Positions 45,056 to 57,185 of a DNA stretch of 64,000 nt are shown here, piece after piece. The notes below the pieces were generated by a model. The model was not told where the DNA came from. It did not search any database and saw only the letters and a list, made by a program, of their open reading frames with translations. A program made the translations under genes and the position numbers. The DNA lies in NCBI RefSeq assembly GCF_033958435.1, contig NC_134138.1:269987798-270051797 (forward strand), read 5' to 3'. This DNA comes from Carettochelys insculpta (lineage: Eukaryota > Chordata > Testudines > Carettochelyidae). Within the stretch, counting starts at the first letter, position 1. Each line of letters begins with the position of its first letter.

Positions 45056-46702
45056 CTATGTGGATGGAGTACAGAGGGGAGTCTTGTACTGTGCTTAAAA
45101 TTTATGCACCAGGTTCTTGTAAAATGTGTGTACATCTCAGGCTTTGTCTACATGCTGAGTTTAAAATGGAGTTGCAACAGTACTTCCATGGTGCGGCGGT
45201 CGTAGCACTAGTGCCTGGGAGAGAGCTCTCCTGCTGTAAATAAATCACCTTCATGAGAGAAGTAGTTAGCAGTAGGAGCACAGTTCCCATTACTGGGAGT
45301 CTGTTTACACTGGTGCTTCACAGCCCTGTATCTTGCTGCACTTGGGAGATCAGGAGTGTTTTTTCACATCCCTGAGCGAGAAAGTTACAGCGCAGTATAG
45401 TGGCAGCGTAGACAAGCCCTTTTAGCCCTTACTTGTTAATCACCTGGAGTGCGGCTGAGAAGAACTACATTACCCTGTTAAACAAATAGAATAATGCTGC
45501 TGCTTGGTGTGTATATTGTGAAATTCAGGCGCTCTCGCAGCAGATGCCCTAGTTGGTGTTGTGGCTTTGTGGTTGGATAGTGTCTGTTATCTGTTCCTGA
45601 CAGTGGGCCAAACAGATCTTGCAGAGTTTAAATTGAAAGGCATCTGGATAAGCAACTGTTCTGTGCCTTGATGTACAGCTCTGTATGCAAATATGGTGGC
45701 TTGCTGTTAGCATGGGGATAAACCTCTCATTGACATTTTCCTGCAGTGAACAGATCTGATTGCTTGAGTCAGTTATGGCACATGAGAATAAATCAATGTC
45801 AGTGAATACCACACAGTACTGTCAGCTAATTAATCGGGAGAGGAATGTTGTCTCGTGGCTACAGCAGGTGACTCGAGTTATGAGGACTCCTCGTTCTCAT
45901 TTCCAACACTGATCACACTGACATGCGGTGTGATCCTACTGCACCATTTAATTTTGTGTTTCTGAGGTTAGTTGCCGAGAAGGTATAATCATAATAAAGC
46001 CTGCTGCACCAGGGTGTGAGGAGACTAAGGGCTTGTCTATACATGAACATTAATCTGTAAAAAGGTAGGAGGTAAATTTAAAGCAGATTATCTGTTTGAA
46101 CTGATATCCCGGGGCCAGAACTATGCAAATCTCCCTGTGTTTTGCTGAAAGCATTAGCCAAATACAAACCGACTCCTTAGTAAATATTAACATCCAGACA
46201 AAAAAGAAAGGATAATACATTTTCTAGTTTATTTCTGTAATCAGTTATACCCAAGCAGCTCCATGAACTTGCGCTGGGTCTTTCTGACTGCTAAATTTGT
46301 CCCATTTTTCTTTTTCTGTGATTAAAAAAAGTCCCTCCCCTTTTCTGAGCTGTTTCTGATTCCTTCTCACTGCAAGCTTCTCTTTGTGTCCTGCTGTACG
46401 TAGTGATTGCTTAGTTTGGGGCCTAGTCTAGATCTTCATGTACAGTAGCCTCACTGTAACATGGCAGCCGATAATATTTTTGCACTAGGCCTGGTTCCAG
46501 ATTTTCCAATAGCAACAAAGAGGTAATGTTTGGAAATAGACTGGCCCAGTTGCTTTGGTTTGAGCTCTTGTCTTTGGAGATGAATGCATTCTTTGAGTGG
46601 TATAAAGCTTAAATAAAAACCAATTCCTATCAGCCCAATAGATGTGTCTTTTAAAAATCCTCATGCTCTCAAGCTGTCTTCAAAGCTCTTGTTTAATTAG
46701 TT
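45056..46702. other. Intron 2 spacer with transposon-end words
   Basis: 45140-45419 is bounded by GGCTTTGTCTACATGCT and, inverted, GGGCTTGTCTACGCT, but no matching direct repeat is seen. 46027-46060 has another AGGGCTTGTCTATAC end. No exon. Confidence 0.4.
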
Positions 46703-47081
46703 ACTCCTGAGGAGATTCTGAGGCAAAATCTGGAACATGCTGCACCAAAAACTGAAAAATTCTGCACATAATACTGTAATATTCTGCAATTTGTATATGT
46801 CCATAAATAAGCGTGGAAGCTCCAGAGTGGTGGTGGGGAACACAGACAGCTGGCTGCGTCCAGCAAAGGCTGGGCCTGGCTCAGAGGTCTGTGCTGGGAG
46901 TGGGAGTGGGGCTGAGAGGTGAGGGTAATGTGGAGGGCTGCAGGGTGATCTCCCACCTCTGTGCAGCCAGTTTCCTGTGCTCCCCCCTGCCGTTCTGGCG
47001 CCTCCACATTTATCTGTGGACAAATCAAATTTGCAGATTCTTGCAGCATCTTAATTTTTGGGCAGAATTCCCCCAGGAGGA
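46703..47081. mobile_element. TIR element (CTCCTGGGGGAATTCTGC type)
   Basis: The ends are CTCCTGAGGAGATTCTG and, inverted, CTCCTGGGGGAATTCTG. Near the left end, AAAATTCTGCACATAAT and ATATTCTGCAATTTGTA repeat an ATTCTGC theme. The centre is GC-rich. Confidence 0.55.
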
Positions 47082-47149
47082 GCTGGTGGAGCAACTCACC
47101 TGGGTTAGCAGAGCCACGTCAGGTGCTCTAAGTGTGAGCAGCCAGGCTT

Positions 47150-47950
47150 AGCCTGGCAGGATCCAAGTCTGGAGGGGCTAAGTGTGTGTTGGGGGAATCC
47201 AGGTGTGGGGTGAGAGGGTTCTGTGTGGGGCAGTCTGGGTGTGGGTGGCTCTGTGGGGAGATGGGGTGTGTTGGGGGGGTCTGGATGCACAGGGACTCAT
47301 GGGGGGCTCCAGGTGCAGGAACTCTGCAGGGGGATCCAGTTGAAGGTGGCTGGGGCTCAGCAGGGGGGTCTCAGTCTGGGTGTGTAACCATGGAGCTCTG
47401 TGGAGTCCAGGTGCTCAGAGATTGGGTCTTGGTGGGGTGTGGGCTGGACTGCACCTGGTTAGGGCTCACTGGGGATGAGTGCTGGGTGTGGGGCTCCTTT
47501 GGGGTTCCAGCTGCATCGGGGCAGTGCTCATCAGGTTTGGGGGTTTAAGTATGGGGGCGGGGGGCTCAGCATGTAGTGGTCTGGTGGGTGTCCAGATGCA
47601 GGAGGAAGGGGCTCAGCGAGAATAGTCATGGTGCAGGAGTCGGGGTTTGGATGCAGGGGTGGGGTGGGGCTTGGTGTGTGGATCTGGGCATGGGGTCGAT
47701 CCCCATGCATGGGGATGGGCAGGTGGGGAAGCAGCTTCCTGTCCAGTGACCCCTCCCCTGCTTTTGGGGTAGGAAGTGGGAGTGGTGCAGAGCCGTGGGA
47801 GGATTCTTGGTGTAGGTCTGAGTTGGACTTGGCTGCCCTGTGCAGGGGAAGTTTGCTCGTTCCCCGCCCCCAGCCCAGCTGGAACTAGCATCTGAGTCTG
47901 CTGCGGGTGGGAGACATCCAGTGGGAAGAGCCAGGTGCAGGGCGAGATGC
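47150..47950 (+). repeat. G-rich degenerate tandem region
   Basis: About 0.8 kb has strong G-over-C bias on the + strand. Irregular recurrences include GGGGCTCAGC, GTCCAGATGCAGGAGG, GGATCCAGTTG and GTCTGGGTGTGGG. The units differ in length and sequence, so it is an eroded minisatellite or a repetitive transposon interior. Long frames here on both strands are by-products. Confidence 0.5.
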
Positions 47951-48260
47951 TCAGTGGGGTCGGAGTTCAGGTGTACAAGTTCCTTGGGTGGGGTTTGGGT
48001 GCAAGGGACATGGCTTGACTGGGGAGGATCGGCAGGGTGCGAAAGGTAGGTGAGAGATGCCTCTGACCCAGCACCAGCTGGGGCACCTCCAGCCCTGCCC
48101 TCTGCAGTGGTTAACATCTCTCCCAACTGCCCTGGGCACCCAGCTGACATGCCTACACTTCTGGGAAGGGGTGTGTTCCCCTGCTTGTGGCTTCTCTTAG
48201 CTTTGCTGTCAGAAAGACACTTTTCTGTGTGGAAGCAAAGAAATCTGCCTGGGGCATGAA

Positions 48261-48667
48261 TTCTAGGTGTGAGCACAGTGGCACAGAAGTCCGTCAGGAG
48301 TAATTAGTTTATTTGCTCTTTAGTGTCCTATCCCCAGCCTTCCACTTACCTACTCCAGTCAGAGCAGCTCTCTAAGCCAATCTCTGTTGTTTTAACAATA
48401 GCTCTTGCAGTGTTACTACAGTATCTTTTTTCCCTCATCCATTTCTTCCCCCAATGGACTTGTCTTGCTACACAAGGGGTTCTCGTCCATGGATTCCAGA
48501 GAGTCAGTTCTAGATTTCCTATTGGATTAAAAATTATCACGTTTTATTTATTGTTTCACTTGAGCAGAATACTACTTATGGGCTACTCTGCGGTTTCTAA
48601 TTTCAGTCCTCTGATGACCCCAGAAGCAAGACAAGAAGGATTGGTGCACAAGAATTGTTTTCTCCTA
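48261..48667. other. Intron 2 spacer
   Basis: Nothing recognised. Confidence 0.35.
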
Positions 48668-49083
48668 CAAAATGATTAAGGGGCTGGAGCACATGACCTA
48701 TGAGGAGAGGCTGAAGGATTTGGGCTTATTTAGTTTACAGAAGAGAAGACTGAGGGGTGATTTAATAGCAGCGTTCAACTTCTTGAAGGGGTGCTCTAAA
48801 GAGGATGGAGAGAAACTTTTCTCAGTGGTGACAGATAGCAGAACAAGGAGCAAAGGTCTGAAGTTACAGAAGGAGAGGAGTAGGTTGGATATGAGGAAAA
48901 GCTATTTCACCAGGAGGGTGGTGAAGCTCTGGTGGATTCTCTATCCCTAGAGGTTTTTAAGTCCCAGCTTGACAAGGTCTTGGTTAGGATGACTTAGTTG
49001 AGGTTCATCCTGCTTGAAGCAGGAGGCTGGACTAGATGGCCTCCTGAGGAGGTCCCTTCCAGCGCTATGATTCTATGATTCTA
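48668..49083 (+). mobile_element. CR1 3' fragment
   Basis: It encodes [20 protein letters not shown] and [20 protein letters not shown], then the 3' UTR, and ends with the tail ATGATTCTATGATTCTA. It is 5'-truncated. Confidence 0.9.
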
Positions 49084-51093
49084 CCACCTGCCTCATTTGT
49101 TTTCAATTTTCCATTACCTTTACTTTGAAAAAAATGGTTCAAATTAAGGAGAAAATTCAAGATTAAAGTAGTAGGGAAGCATATTTTAGCAGTGAAGGAT
49201 GGTCCCTCACCTAAGTCCCCATCCTTAGAGGTACACAGAGCAGGATTCTAGTGGAGTAATATAGTGAGGAATTCCATGTGATTTTGAAAAGCTGGGGTGC
49301 GCAAGCAGCCATCTCTTCCCAAGTCCTAACTCTCCGGGCATCAACAGTTAAAACTTCTGCAGTGACACATTAGGAGGGACTGTGTTCTTGCCTTACTGCT
49401 TGCCCAGCCAATGATTGACTGGGAGTGTTGCTCCATTGTAGGGCACAGATTTAGCGTGTAGGAAGCTCCAGATTTAATCCAGGTCATTTTCTCCACACAC
49501 AAAAACGTAGGACAACTAATGAGCTATAATAGCAACAATCTCCTAACAGCAGCAGAATGTCAGCTCCTTTCTTCAGGGACTGGTTTAATTCTGCAAATCA
49601 AGAAGAGTCCAACATAAATAAAACAGGTTGAGTGAGTCCTTTCCTCTGATCCAGTATTCCCTGCAGGATTTTCCCTCTCTACTGAATGGCTAGTCAGTGC
49701 ATGTGCCGCAGGTTACACAGATTTGTTTAATCCTGTGTGTTTCTGTCCACATACTGAACAGGCCTCTGTTTCTCTGTTTGTTTAGGTTTTTTCTAATAGT
49801 CACCTTGATTGTTTGGCACAAATTTAACTTCTGGTGTCAGTTTCTACCCAGAGGATGTCATACAGATCAAATATTTGAAATATTTGTGTTTGAACCAGGT
49901 GTTCTGATTCCCTGCAGCAAATGGGATCACATCTGCCCTGGATGATGGGGCTGGAGTCACAGGGGCATAGCTGATGACAGAAGTTTGTCCTGTTATGGCT
50001 GATGTTGGCCAATTGCTTTGATGTTTCATTTTGAACAAACAGGAAAATAGGTCAAATTCTCCTCCCCTCATACCAGTGTCACACTAGTCTGACTCTTGAG
50101 TTACATCATTGTGGGAAGAGAATCTAGACCAATATGCTTTCGTTTTTCAGAGTCTTGAAACGGAAGGCAGACAAAACTAACATAAATAGAGCCCTGTAAA
50201 TCTGCAGATATCTAATTTATATCCACAGGTATCTGCATCTGTGGTTGTCCGTGTGGATATCCATGGCTCACTTTTGCAGATACTGATGCGGATTCAATTT
50301 TTGTATCCATGATGGGCTCTAAACATAAGGGTCCAATCTTCTGGCATTGATCCTGCTCTCATTGAAGATGAGATTTTTTTTTTAAGTTTTTTTTTTCTCC
50401 AGCAGTTCTTCTGTGGTAAGATTGGATGAAATTGATGTGAGTAGCAGGCTGAGACATTGTTATACACTGAGGTGATTCTTCCTCAGCATTTGTGATTCAT
50501 ATGGCACTTAATTATACGTACACATCAGTAGAGGTTTGCTGTTCCTGATAGATGAAGCTCTCAAAGCATTTGACGGATGGGATATCGAAGGCACAGAGCA
50601 GGTGATTGTTTGGGGGAACTATTTGAGAAACCTAAAGAATAATTTTCAGAATGGGACGAGTACCCTCTCTGTGAAGATTAGCCCCCGTAAATGCATTTCA
50701 GGTTGGGCACCAAAAAATTAATTTCATTTGGAAAATCTTGGTCTTAATGGCAAGATCAAACAGCATGTCAGTAGCAGAGTCAGGAGTAGAAATCAGTCCT
50801 TTGCACTAAACAGTAGACAGCCCATTGCTACTTCCAGTAGGAGTCCTGTTTATTTGTTCAAATGATGATGGAAGCAAAGAACAAAGGAGTGCTTCCTCCT
50901 CTCTTGATATTGCTGCTTCTGCCTTTTGATCCCTCTGTTTGGGAGAGGTGGGGAGAAAGTCCTGCAGACCTTACTGGGAGGGTTATAAAGAAAAGGAAAA
51001 TGAAGAGATGTTTGTTCACATCTTCCTCCCAGCCGAGATAAGGCTGGCTAACAACCCCTCCCCCACTGATAGCAGGCGCCTTTGTTTCCACAG
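49084..51093. other. End of intron 2
   Basis: No exon other than PLCD1 exon 3 at its end. 50189-50320 is bounded by AGAGCCCTGTAAAT and, inverted, TAGAGCCCATCATGGAT, with internal ATATCCACAGG and GGATATCCATGG; it is probably a short palindromic element. Confidence 0.45.
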
Positions 51094-51322
51094 TTTCCAT
51101 TGAAGATATTCGGGATGTGAGGCTGGGTCACAAGACAGAGGGGATGGAAAAGTATGCCAAAGATGTCCCTGAGCATCGCTGTTTTTCAATCATCTTTAAA
51201 GACCAGAGGAAAAACCTGGACCTCATCGCCAGTTCTGAAGCTGTTGCCAACCACTGGACTGCCGGCCTGAGGAAAATCATAGCCAAGAGCAATTCTATGA
51301 GCCAGAGGCAGAAACTCCAGCA
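51094..51322 (+). CDS. PLCD1: PLCD1 coding exon 3 (PH domain, C-terminal half)
   Basis: This 229-nt exon covers residues about 89-165: [37 protein letters not shown], then [20 protein letters not shown] and a linker ending QRQKLQH. The beta strands and the C-terminal helix with its invariant Trp (NHW) complete the PH fold begun in exon 2. The acceptor is TTTCCACAG|T. The exon ends CA|GTATCC; splicing to exon 4 makes a His codon and continues [10 protein letters not shown], as in known PLC delta-1. The donor GTATCC matches the GTRAGT consensus poorly after position 4, so this junction may be spliced less efficiently. It lies 19.3 kb downstream of exon 2. Confidence 0.95.
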
Positions 51323-52689
51323 GTATCCTTTGCCATGTTAAAGCCATTAATTATCCAGCCACAACAAAGATGCCATTGTCTGTTTCATGTGGGGCATTTG
51401 TGTCAGGGGTGGTGGTGCAAAAACTGCACTATGAACAAAGCACGGAGTCTCCTCTCATGCTGACTTTACAGCTGTATAACTCCATGGACTTACTCCTGGT
51501 TTACATGGGTGTGAGAGTCCTTTAAAGAAAGAATTGCCTCATTGAGGGCTTACCATAAAACAAGCCATTAATTCCTAGATTGTTCAGGGATCTGTTGCAG
51601 TCACCATGGTCATTGGGGTGGGCATTTCTTGGCAATTAATGAAAGGCTTGTTGTGTTTGTGGGGTTTTATAGTCCATGTAATACAGAGGAGCTGGTTTGC
51701 CTCTCTCATGCACCAATTTTACATCAGTGTAGTTCTACTGAATTGATGGAATTGTTTACGCCAGCATAGGAGAAATACCTCTCCCTAAAGAGCTTACATA
51801 CTATATAGCTGTATTACAGACAGGGAGAAAGGGAAGGGAACGCAAGAGAAGGGCAAAGCCAGTGAGTCACTGGGTGAAATCCTGACCCAATAGAAATCAA
51901 TGGGAGTTTTTCCCATGGTTTCAGTGGAGTTGATTTCATGCACTGTACTGTAGATCCCTGAGCATCTGGAGGCTTTGTGGCATATTAGTGAGGGTTTGTG
52001 GGCTGCATTTTTTTTAAACTCTTTGGACCACATTTGGCCTTTGGGATTCTCTGTGAGTCTCTCTGCTATTAAAGCAACCTACCTGAATCAGCACTGAGAG
52101 CCACTGACCCATGGTTGTCTTCTGAGTGCACTCACCTGGATGGACTAATTATTCAAGCTGTGGTCTCACACACTATGGTTAAGTGGAGTCTCCCCTCAGA
52201 GGTCCTTTGGTACCTCCAGCAGGACTGACAAGTTGAATTAGTCAGTAGCCAGCCTGCCACATCTCTCTCCCCCTATGTTGTGCTATGTCCTGTGATGTTA
52301 AGTCTATTTAAGTTGGACTTCTCAGTGAATCCTGCATTGTCTTTTCACTGAGACATGGCATCATCCCTTGAAGGTCATGACATAAGACTATGGTAAGACA
52401 AAGAAACTCACATGAAACTTTTCTGTATTTAACCTGTGGATGACTTGGAGTCCTGGTTCCATTATGTTAGCTATTCAGAAACAAACGCCAGTGAAGGGAG
52501 AGGCCCAAAGATTCTTTAAATGGCAAAACAGTCATCAGGAATTGGGAAGTTTGCTATTCATCTCTCTCATTTCAGCATCTGTAACTGGAGTACAGTGTGT
52601 GCAAGCTAGTGACTAAGAGATAAGGAGAGACCTTCTCTGAGTACAGACAGTGGTTGTGGCTGGACAGTATGATACTTCAAGAGAGTGAG
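51323..52689. other. Intron 3, first part
   Basis: No exon or clear repeat is recognised. Confidence 0.35.
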
Positions 52690-53268
52690 GTGTAACCAAA
52701 TTGCTGGTGCATTTCCAGCAGATTTAGAGAAATTATTATTCCCCTCTATTCAGCACTAGTGAGGCCCCCATCTGTAGTATTGTATCTAGTTCTCAGGCCC
52801 CCAGTATAGAAAGGATGTGGGTGCATTAGAGTGGGTCCAGTGGAGGGCAACAAAAATAATTAGGAGCCTGGAGCATGTGACCTACGAGGAGAGGCCGAGG
52901 GATTCAGGCTTATTTAGTTTGCAGAAGAGAAGAGTGAGGGGCGATTTGGTTGCAGCCTTCAACTTCCTGAAGATGGTGGAAAGAGGCAGTTCTGAGTAGT
53001 GACGGATGGCAGAACAAGAAGCAATGGTCTCAAGTTACAGAGGGGAGGTGTAGATTGGTTATTAGAACTATTTCACCAGGAGAGTGGTGAAGCACTGGAA
53101 TGCGTTAGCTAGAGAGGTGGTGGAATCTCCATCCATGGAGGTTTTTAAGTCCTGGCTTGACAAAGTCCTGGCTGGGATGATTTAGTTAGGTTTGATTCCA
53201 CTTTAGGCAGGGGGCTGGACTCGATGATCTCCTGAGGTATCTTCCAGCCCTGGGATTCAATGATTCAA
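52690..53268 (+). mobile_element. CR1 3' fragment
   Basis: It begins near TTTCCAGCAGATTTAGAGAA and passes through VQWRATKIIRSLEHVTYEER and [20 protein letters not shown]. It ends with the 3' UTR and a decayed tail, GGGATTCAATGATTCAA. Confidence 0.88.
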
Positions 53269-55340
53269 ATACCTTTTGCTTAAGGCCAGTTCCAAGCTCT
53301 CTTAAAGCCACAAGAAGACTGTGTATCTTTTCAGCGCTTAGGCTCAGATTCTTCCCTCAGATACATGTGGGCATGTCTGAATGAAGTTACTGGCTTGACC
53401 AGCATGGACCAAACAATGAAGAAGTATTAGTGGCTGTTGAGGGACAGACATAGTCCATCCTCTAGGGTGGAGCCTCACTGCTGGAGTCAGCAAAATTAAA
53501 ATTTAGCTCCTCCTCATTTCAGTTCAACCACTCCTCTCACACTGTGCCTTGTGCTTCCATCTGAAGACAAAGCCCACAAGCCCCATCTCCCTGCTAGCTC
53601 AATACCTTCTCCTCTGTCACTAGCATTTTGCTACATTAGCTCCTCTGTGCCTTGTTTTTACTCCTGGGTGAGGGAGCTTCACTAGGACTCTCGATGACTT
53701 CATAGCTGCTGGATGTACCAGTGGTTCTGGTGCCAGAACCAGCATCGTCAGCTGGAGGACTCTGTACCTGCTGTTAGCTAGTCTGTGCCAGGGTTCACAG
53801 CCTGGTGGACTATTTTTCCTGCAAGTCAGGCTCTGACTTCTCATCACAGTGAAACACCCTGCCCAGCTTTCTTCTGACATTACTCTGAATTGGCCTGTCT
53901 TAGCCTGTCTTTGGCCCTGAGGTATTTGCTGAACCTAATTAAGAGTTTGATGCTTACCACTGGGACTTCCCTAATCCAATTAGCCCTTGATAATGAGGGA
54001 TCTCCCTGTCTCTTCTCTTGCCCAGTCCTTAATTTTCTTGTGTCCTTCACGGTAGACAGGAGTTTAAGTTCATATTTTTCTGGCTCCTAATACTATGTAT
54101 TCCCCTCACAGGTCTTTGCGGGTTTAGCGTTACTGTCCATTGCCTTCCACTTCACCTCCCCTTGGCTTTCACTGGGAGCATACAAGTAAAAATCGTCACA
54201 GGGGACCAAACAAAATTTCCTGTCTTCAACAGCGACCAAGGCCTGATGTTTCAGGGGCCAGTGAAAGCCCCATGCTGTGTCCATGCAGTATTATACAATA
54301 TCATAACATAGGGAGAGTGAATTTACTCTACGATGTAATGTGGGATCACCATTATTTCTTCCTGATCCATGCTGGAGATCAGATTGTAACCCTGAACTCA
54401 GATGAAGCAGGGCCGTTGTTTCCCAAACTTTTTTGGCATCTCCACTTCTGTTGAGATTTTCCTCACTGCTAGGGCTAACAGTAATGTAGCTCCCCTCTTA
54501 ACTGAATTCAGCCACTCCTCCTGCCCAGTGCCTCATGCTACCACATGCAGCCAAGCCACCATCTTGCTGCTAGGTTTCACTTCCCTGGCCATCATCTTGC
54601 CACAGTGGCTCTTCTTTTGTTACTTCTAGGTGTGGTGGCTTCACTAGGGCTCATGCAAGTTATTGCCTTCTAGAGCCCTCATGTCTGGAGAAGGCTATGA
54701 CCAGGATGGTGTGCTGCCAGAAATAATATGTGCCTGGTTGTTTTCATTCTGCTTAAAGTTTATGATGATTGTGGCCCTCCACCACCTCTGTGGTTGTCAC
54801 AGCTACAGAAGAGCCACCTCTGGAGCATGTCCAATTTAAACCACTGAACTATTTCCATCTAAGAGTGGAGATGATTGTAACTAAATAATACAAATTTGGG
54901 GCAGAGGTTGTAATTTACAAAGTGGAAACATGCCTCTCTCTTTAACTCCCGGTCAGAATCTAGGTTGAATGGGGTGGGTAAGCAAACAGTATTTCTGGAA
55001 GAATAATTATGGTGCATGTTGGCATCCAGTCTGAAACAGTTACTATCAGTCTAGTCCAGCCTGGAATTATAGTGCAGCAAGAGTCTCATTTTAGGTTTGC
55101 CGATGTTTAATTAAAGCCTAGAATTTAAACATTGTCTTTCTTCAGTGGATGTGCCTGGCATTGCGGTGCGATGAAAAGATTTCTTTAAAAGAAATGTGCA
55201 TCATGTGTCTGAGTACAGATAGATGGGAAAGAGATTTTGGGAATCCGTGTCCATTTTTCCCCTGTCAGAGCAGGGTAGTTCTCTGCAGTACATTTTCCAG
55301 TGCTTGCCAGTTTAAGACAATTAACCATTTTGGACACTTC
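53269..55340. other. Intron 3 stretch with weak internal similarity
   Basis: 53630-53700 and 54600-54670 share phrases (TTTTACTCCTGGGTG versus TTACTTCTAGGTG, both followed by AGCTTCACTAGG or GGCTTCACTAGGGCTC). They may be two copies of one unclassified repeat. A hAT-like end TTGTTTCCCAAAC occurs near 54417. No exon. Confidence 0.35.
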
Positions 55341-55343
55341 TAA

Positions 55344-55697
55344 GGGTGTGTCTGTACAGCAGCCTTATTTCAAAATAGGCTATTCTGGAAGAGCTTATTT
55401 CAAAATAAAGCTCTACACACAAAAATGGCACATAAAACCTATTTCAAAATAGTGTGATTGGACGCACTACGGTTATTTCAAAATAGGCTCTATTCCCTGT
55501 CTTAACTGTACCTATTTTGAATTACTTATTTCGAAATAGATGCTATTCCTCATAGAATGAAGTTTACCAATTTTGAAATAAGCCGACTCCTATTTTGAAA
55601 TTATTTCAAAATAGCAGTTGTGTTGTGCAGATGCTAGGATAGTTGTTTCAAGATAACAGCTGTTATTTCGAAATAACTTTGCTGTGTAGACCTACCC
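55344..55697. mobile_element. 354-bp GTCTACAC-superfamily element
   Basis: The ends are GGGTGTGTCTGTACAG and, inverted, GGGTAGGTCTACACAG, flanked by TAA (55341-55343 and 55698-55700). The interior repeats TTATTTCAAAATAGG and TTTCGAAATA in both orientations and shares a block with 10295-10793. Confidence 0.82.
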
Positions 55698-55700
55698 TAA

Positions 55701-57055
55701 CATTGTAAGAGTCATCCCTTTAACATGAGTAACTCTTTCTATAAGATTTCTCAGAACCATGATTCTTTATTTCTGATGTAAATAACTTTTAACAGCAGAA
55801 GTGAGGGGACATAGTTAACTTTGGGACTGAATCAAGGGATGTGTCGGGGTAGAATGAGACCCAGGATGTCTTCAGTTGTGTTTGTGATTCTGCCACTGAA
55901 TTGCTGTGTGAGTGTTGCAGTCAGGTGGCTAGTTGTACCTCTATCTTTAGTCTCTGCTCCTCGTCTCACTGAGTGCATCCCTCAGGGGTTTTGTTTGCCC
56001 TCAACTCAGGCCACTCTCAGGGTGGAAACTTGACAGTCTTCTACTCTTAGACCAGGACTCGGGCACTGTGATGGAGCACACCATCCACGGCTTCTCAAGG
56101 TGTCTCCTCGTGGTCACCATAGCGATTAGCTCTTGAGTCCAATGGCCCTGCCCTGGGTTGTATGCCACCACGTTGTCTCTCTTTTTCAGCTTACCGGTTA
56201 AGGTTAACTGGTATGGGCGAGAGCGGCCCCTGCCTGCCGCGGGCAAGGGGTTGCTCTAGCCCCATAGGGCTGCTGTGGTTGGGAGTGCTCCAGCTGGGCC
56301 AGAGTGAAGCCATCTATGGCAGCCCTTGGGAGAGGGGCAGCTGGGGAGGCTGTCCTAGTCCAGCCAGTCTGGAGAGACTCCCTTGCTGCAGACAGGGGCT
56401 TCTGTGGCCCAGCTGAAGCACCCCTGCCCTGCCCATGGCCGCCGGAGAGCCCCTGGTCAGGGTACTCCCAGACCAGGGCACTGCAGACAGGTCCTGCTCT
56501 GGCCGTGCTTGAGCGCCCCCCACATGCGATAAAGCTGCTGGCAGGGACACTCGAGCTGGGCTGGAGCAGGTTCCCCAAATGTCCCCCAACCTGTTTAATC
56601 AATTAACCAGTTAAACCTGGCATTTAAGCAGTTAACCGATGAAAGGGGATTTTATCCATCAGTTTTGCCTTCTGGGAATTCATTGGCTTCCTTTGGTCCC
56701 ACCAAATCCACATTAAGGGCCTTGAATGTAGCGCTCATTGTCTTCCAAATATGTTCCGTCATTCAGCTGGGACAAGAAGCAATTGTCGGGCAAATAATGT
56801 TTTCCTCACTCCAAGTGGGTGAAAGATCTCTCCTCTTCCTGGGTCTCTGACATGACGGAGCACTCTGTCCTTCAATGCCCTGCAAAGCTAAATGACCAGC
56901 TCTTCCACAGGTGTAAATTGGGTTGATGGCACTGTGCACATTTACACCAGCTGAAGACCTGGCCCAGAATCTTTGGGTGAGTTTTTTTTCCAAGGGCAGG
57001 GTGAGAGCCAGGGGAAGCACTCAATCTGGAGGGATTTCCTTACATCAGGTTTCAG
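55701..57055. other. Rest of intron 3
   Basis: It contains the repeat at 56188-56644 and otherwise no recognisable feature before the PLCD1 exon 4 acceptor. Confidence 0.4.
56188..56644. mobile_element. GC-rich element ending in TTAACCGGTTAA-like repeats
   Basis: The left end reads CTTACCGGTTAAGGTTAACTGG and the right end AATTAACCAGTTAAACC then GCAGTTAACCGATG, an inverted arrangement of GGTTAACT/AGTTAACC words. The interior is GC-rich (CTGCTCTGGCCGTGC, GCTGGCAGGG) and open in many frames. Probably a non-autonomous DNA element; class unknown. Confidence 0.5.
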
Positions 57056-57185
57056 CTGGATTCACACCTGCCTGCGAAAAGCCGATAAGAACAAAGACAA
57101 CAAGATGAGCTTTAAAGAGCTCAAGAGCTTCCTTAAAGAAGTGAATATTCAAATGGACGACAGTTATGCCAAACAGATCTTTGAG
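57056..57185 (+). CDS. PLCD1: PLCD1 coding exon 4 (first EF-hand)
   Basis: This 130-nt exon covers residues about 165-208: [35 protein letters not shown], then SYAKQIFE. The 12-residue loop [12 protein letters not shown] has D, N, D at positions 1, 3, 5, S at 9 and E at 12, a complete canonical EF-hand calcium loop. In PLC delta-1 the EF-hand region links the PH domain to the catalytic core. The acceptor is ATCAGGTTTCAG|C and the donor GAG|GTAAGG at 57186. The exon ends in phase 0. Confidence 0.95.

Noticed and set aside
45140..45419. An eighth member of the GTCTACAC superfamily
   Set aside because: The ends resemble the family (GTCTACAT, GTCTACGC inverted) but the flanking 3-mers TCA and TTT do not match, so I left it out of the count.
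47626..48276. 216-codon minus-strand frame
   Set aside because: It lies in the G-rich degenerate repeat region; Pro/Ser/Thr-rich translation reflects base bias.
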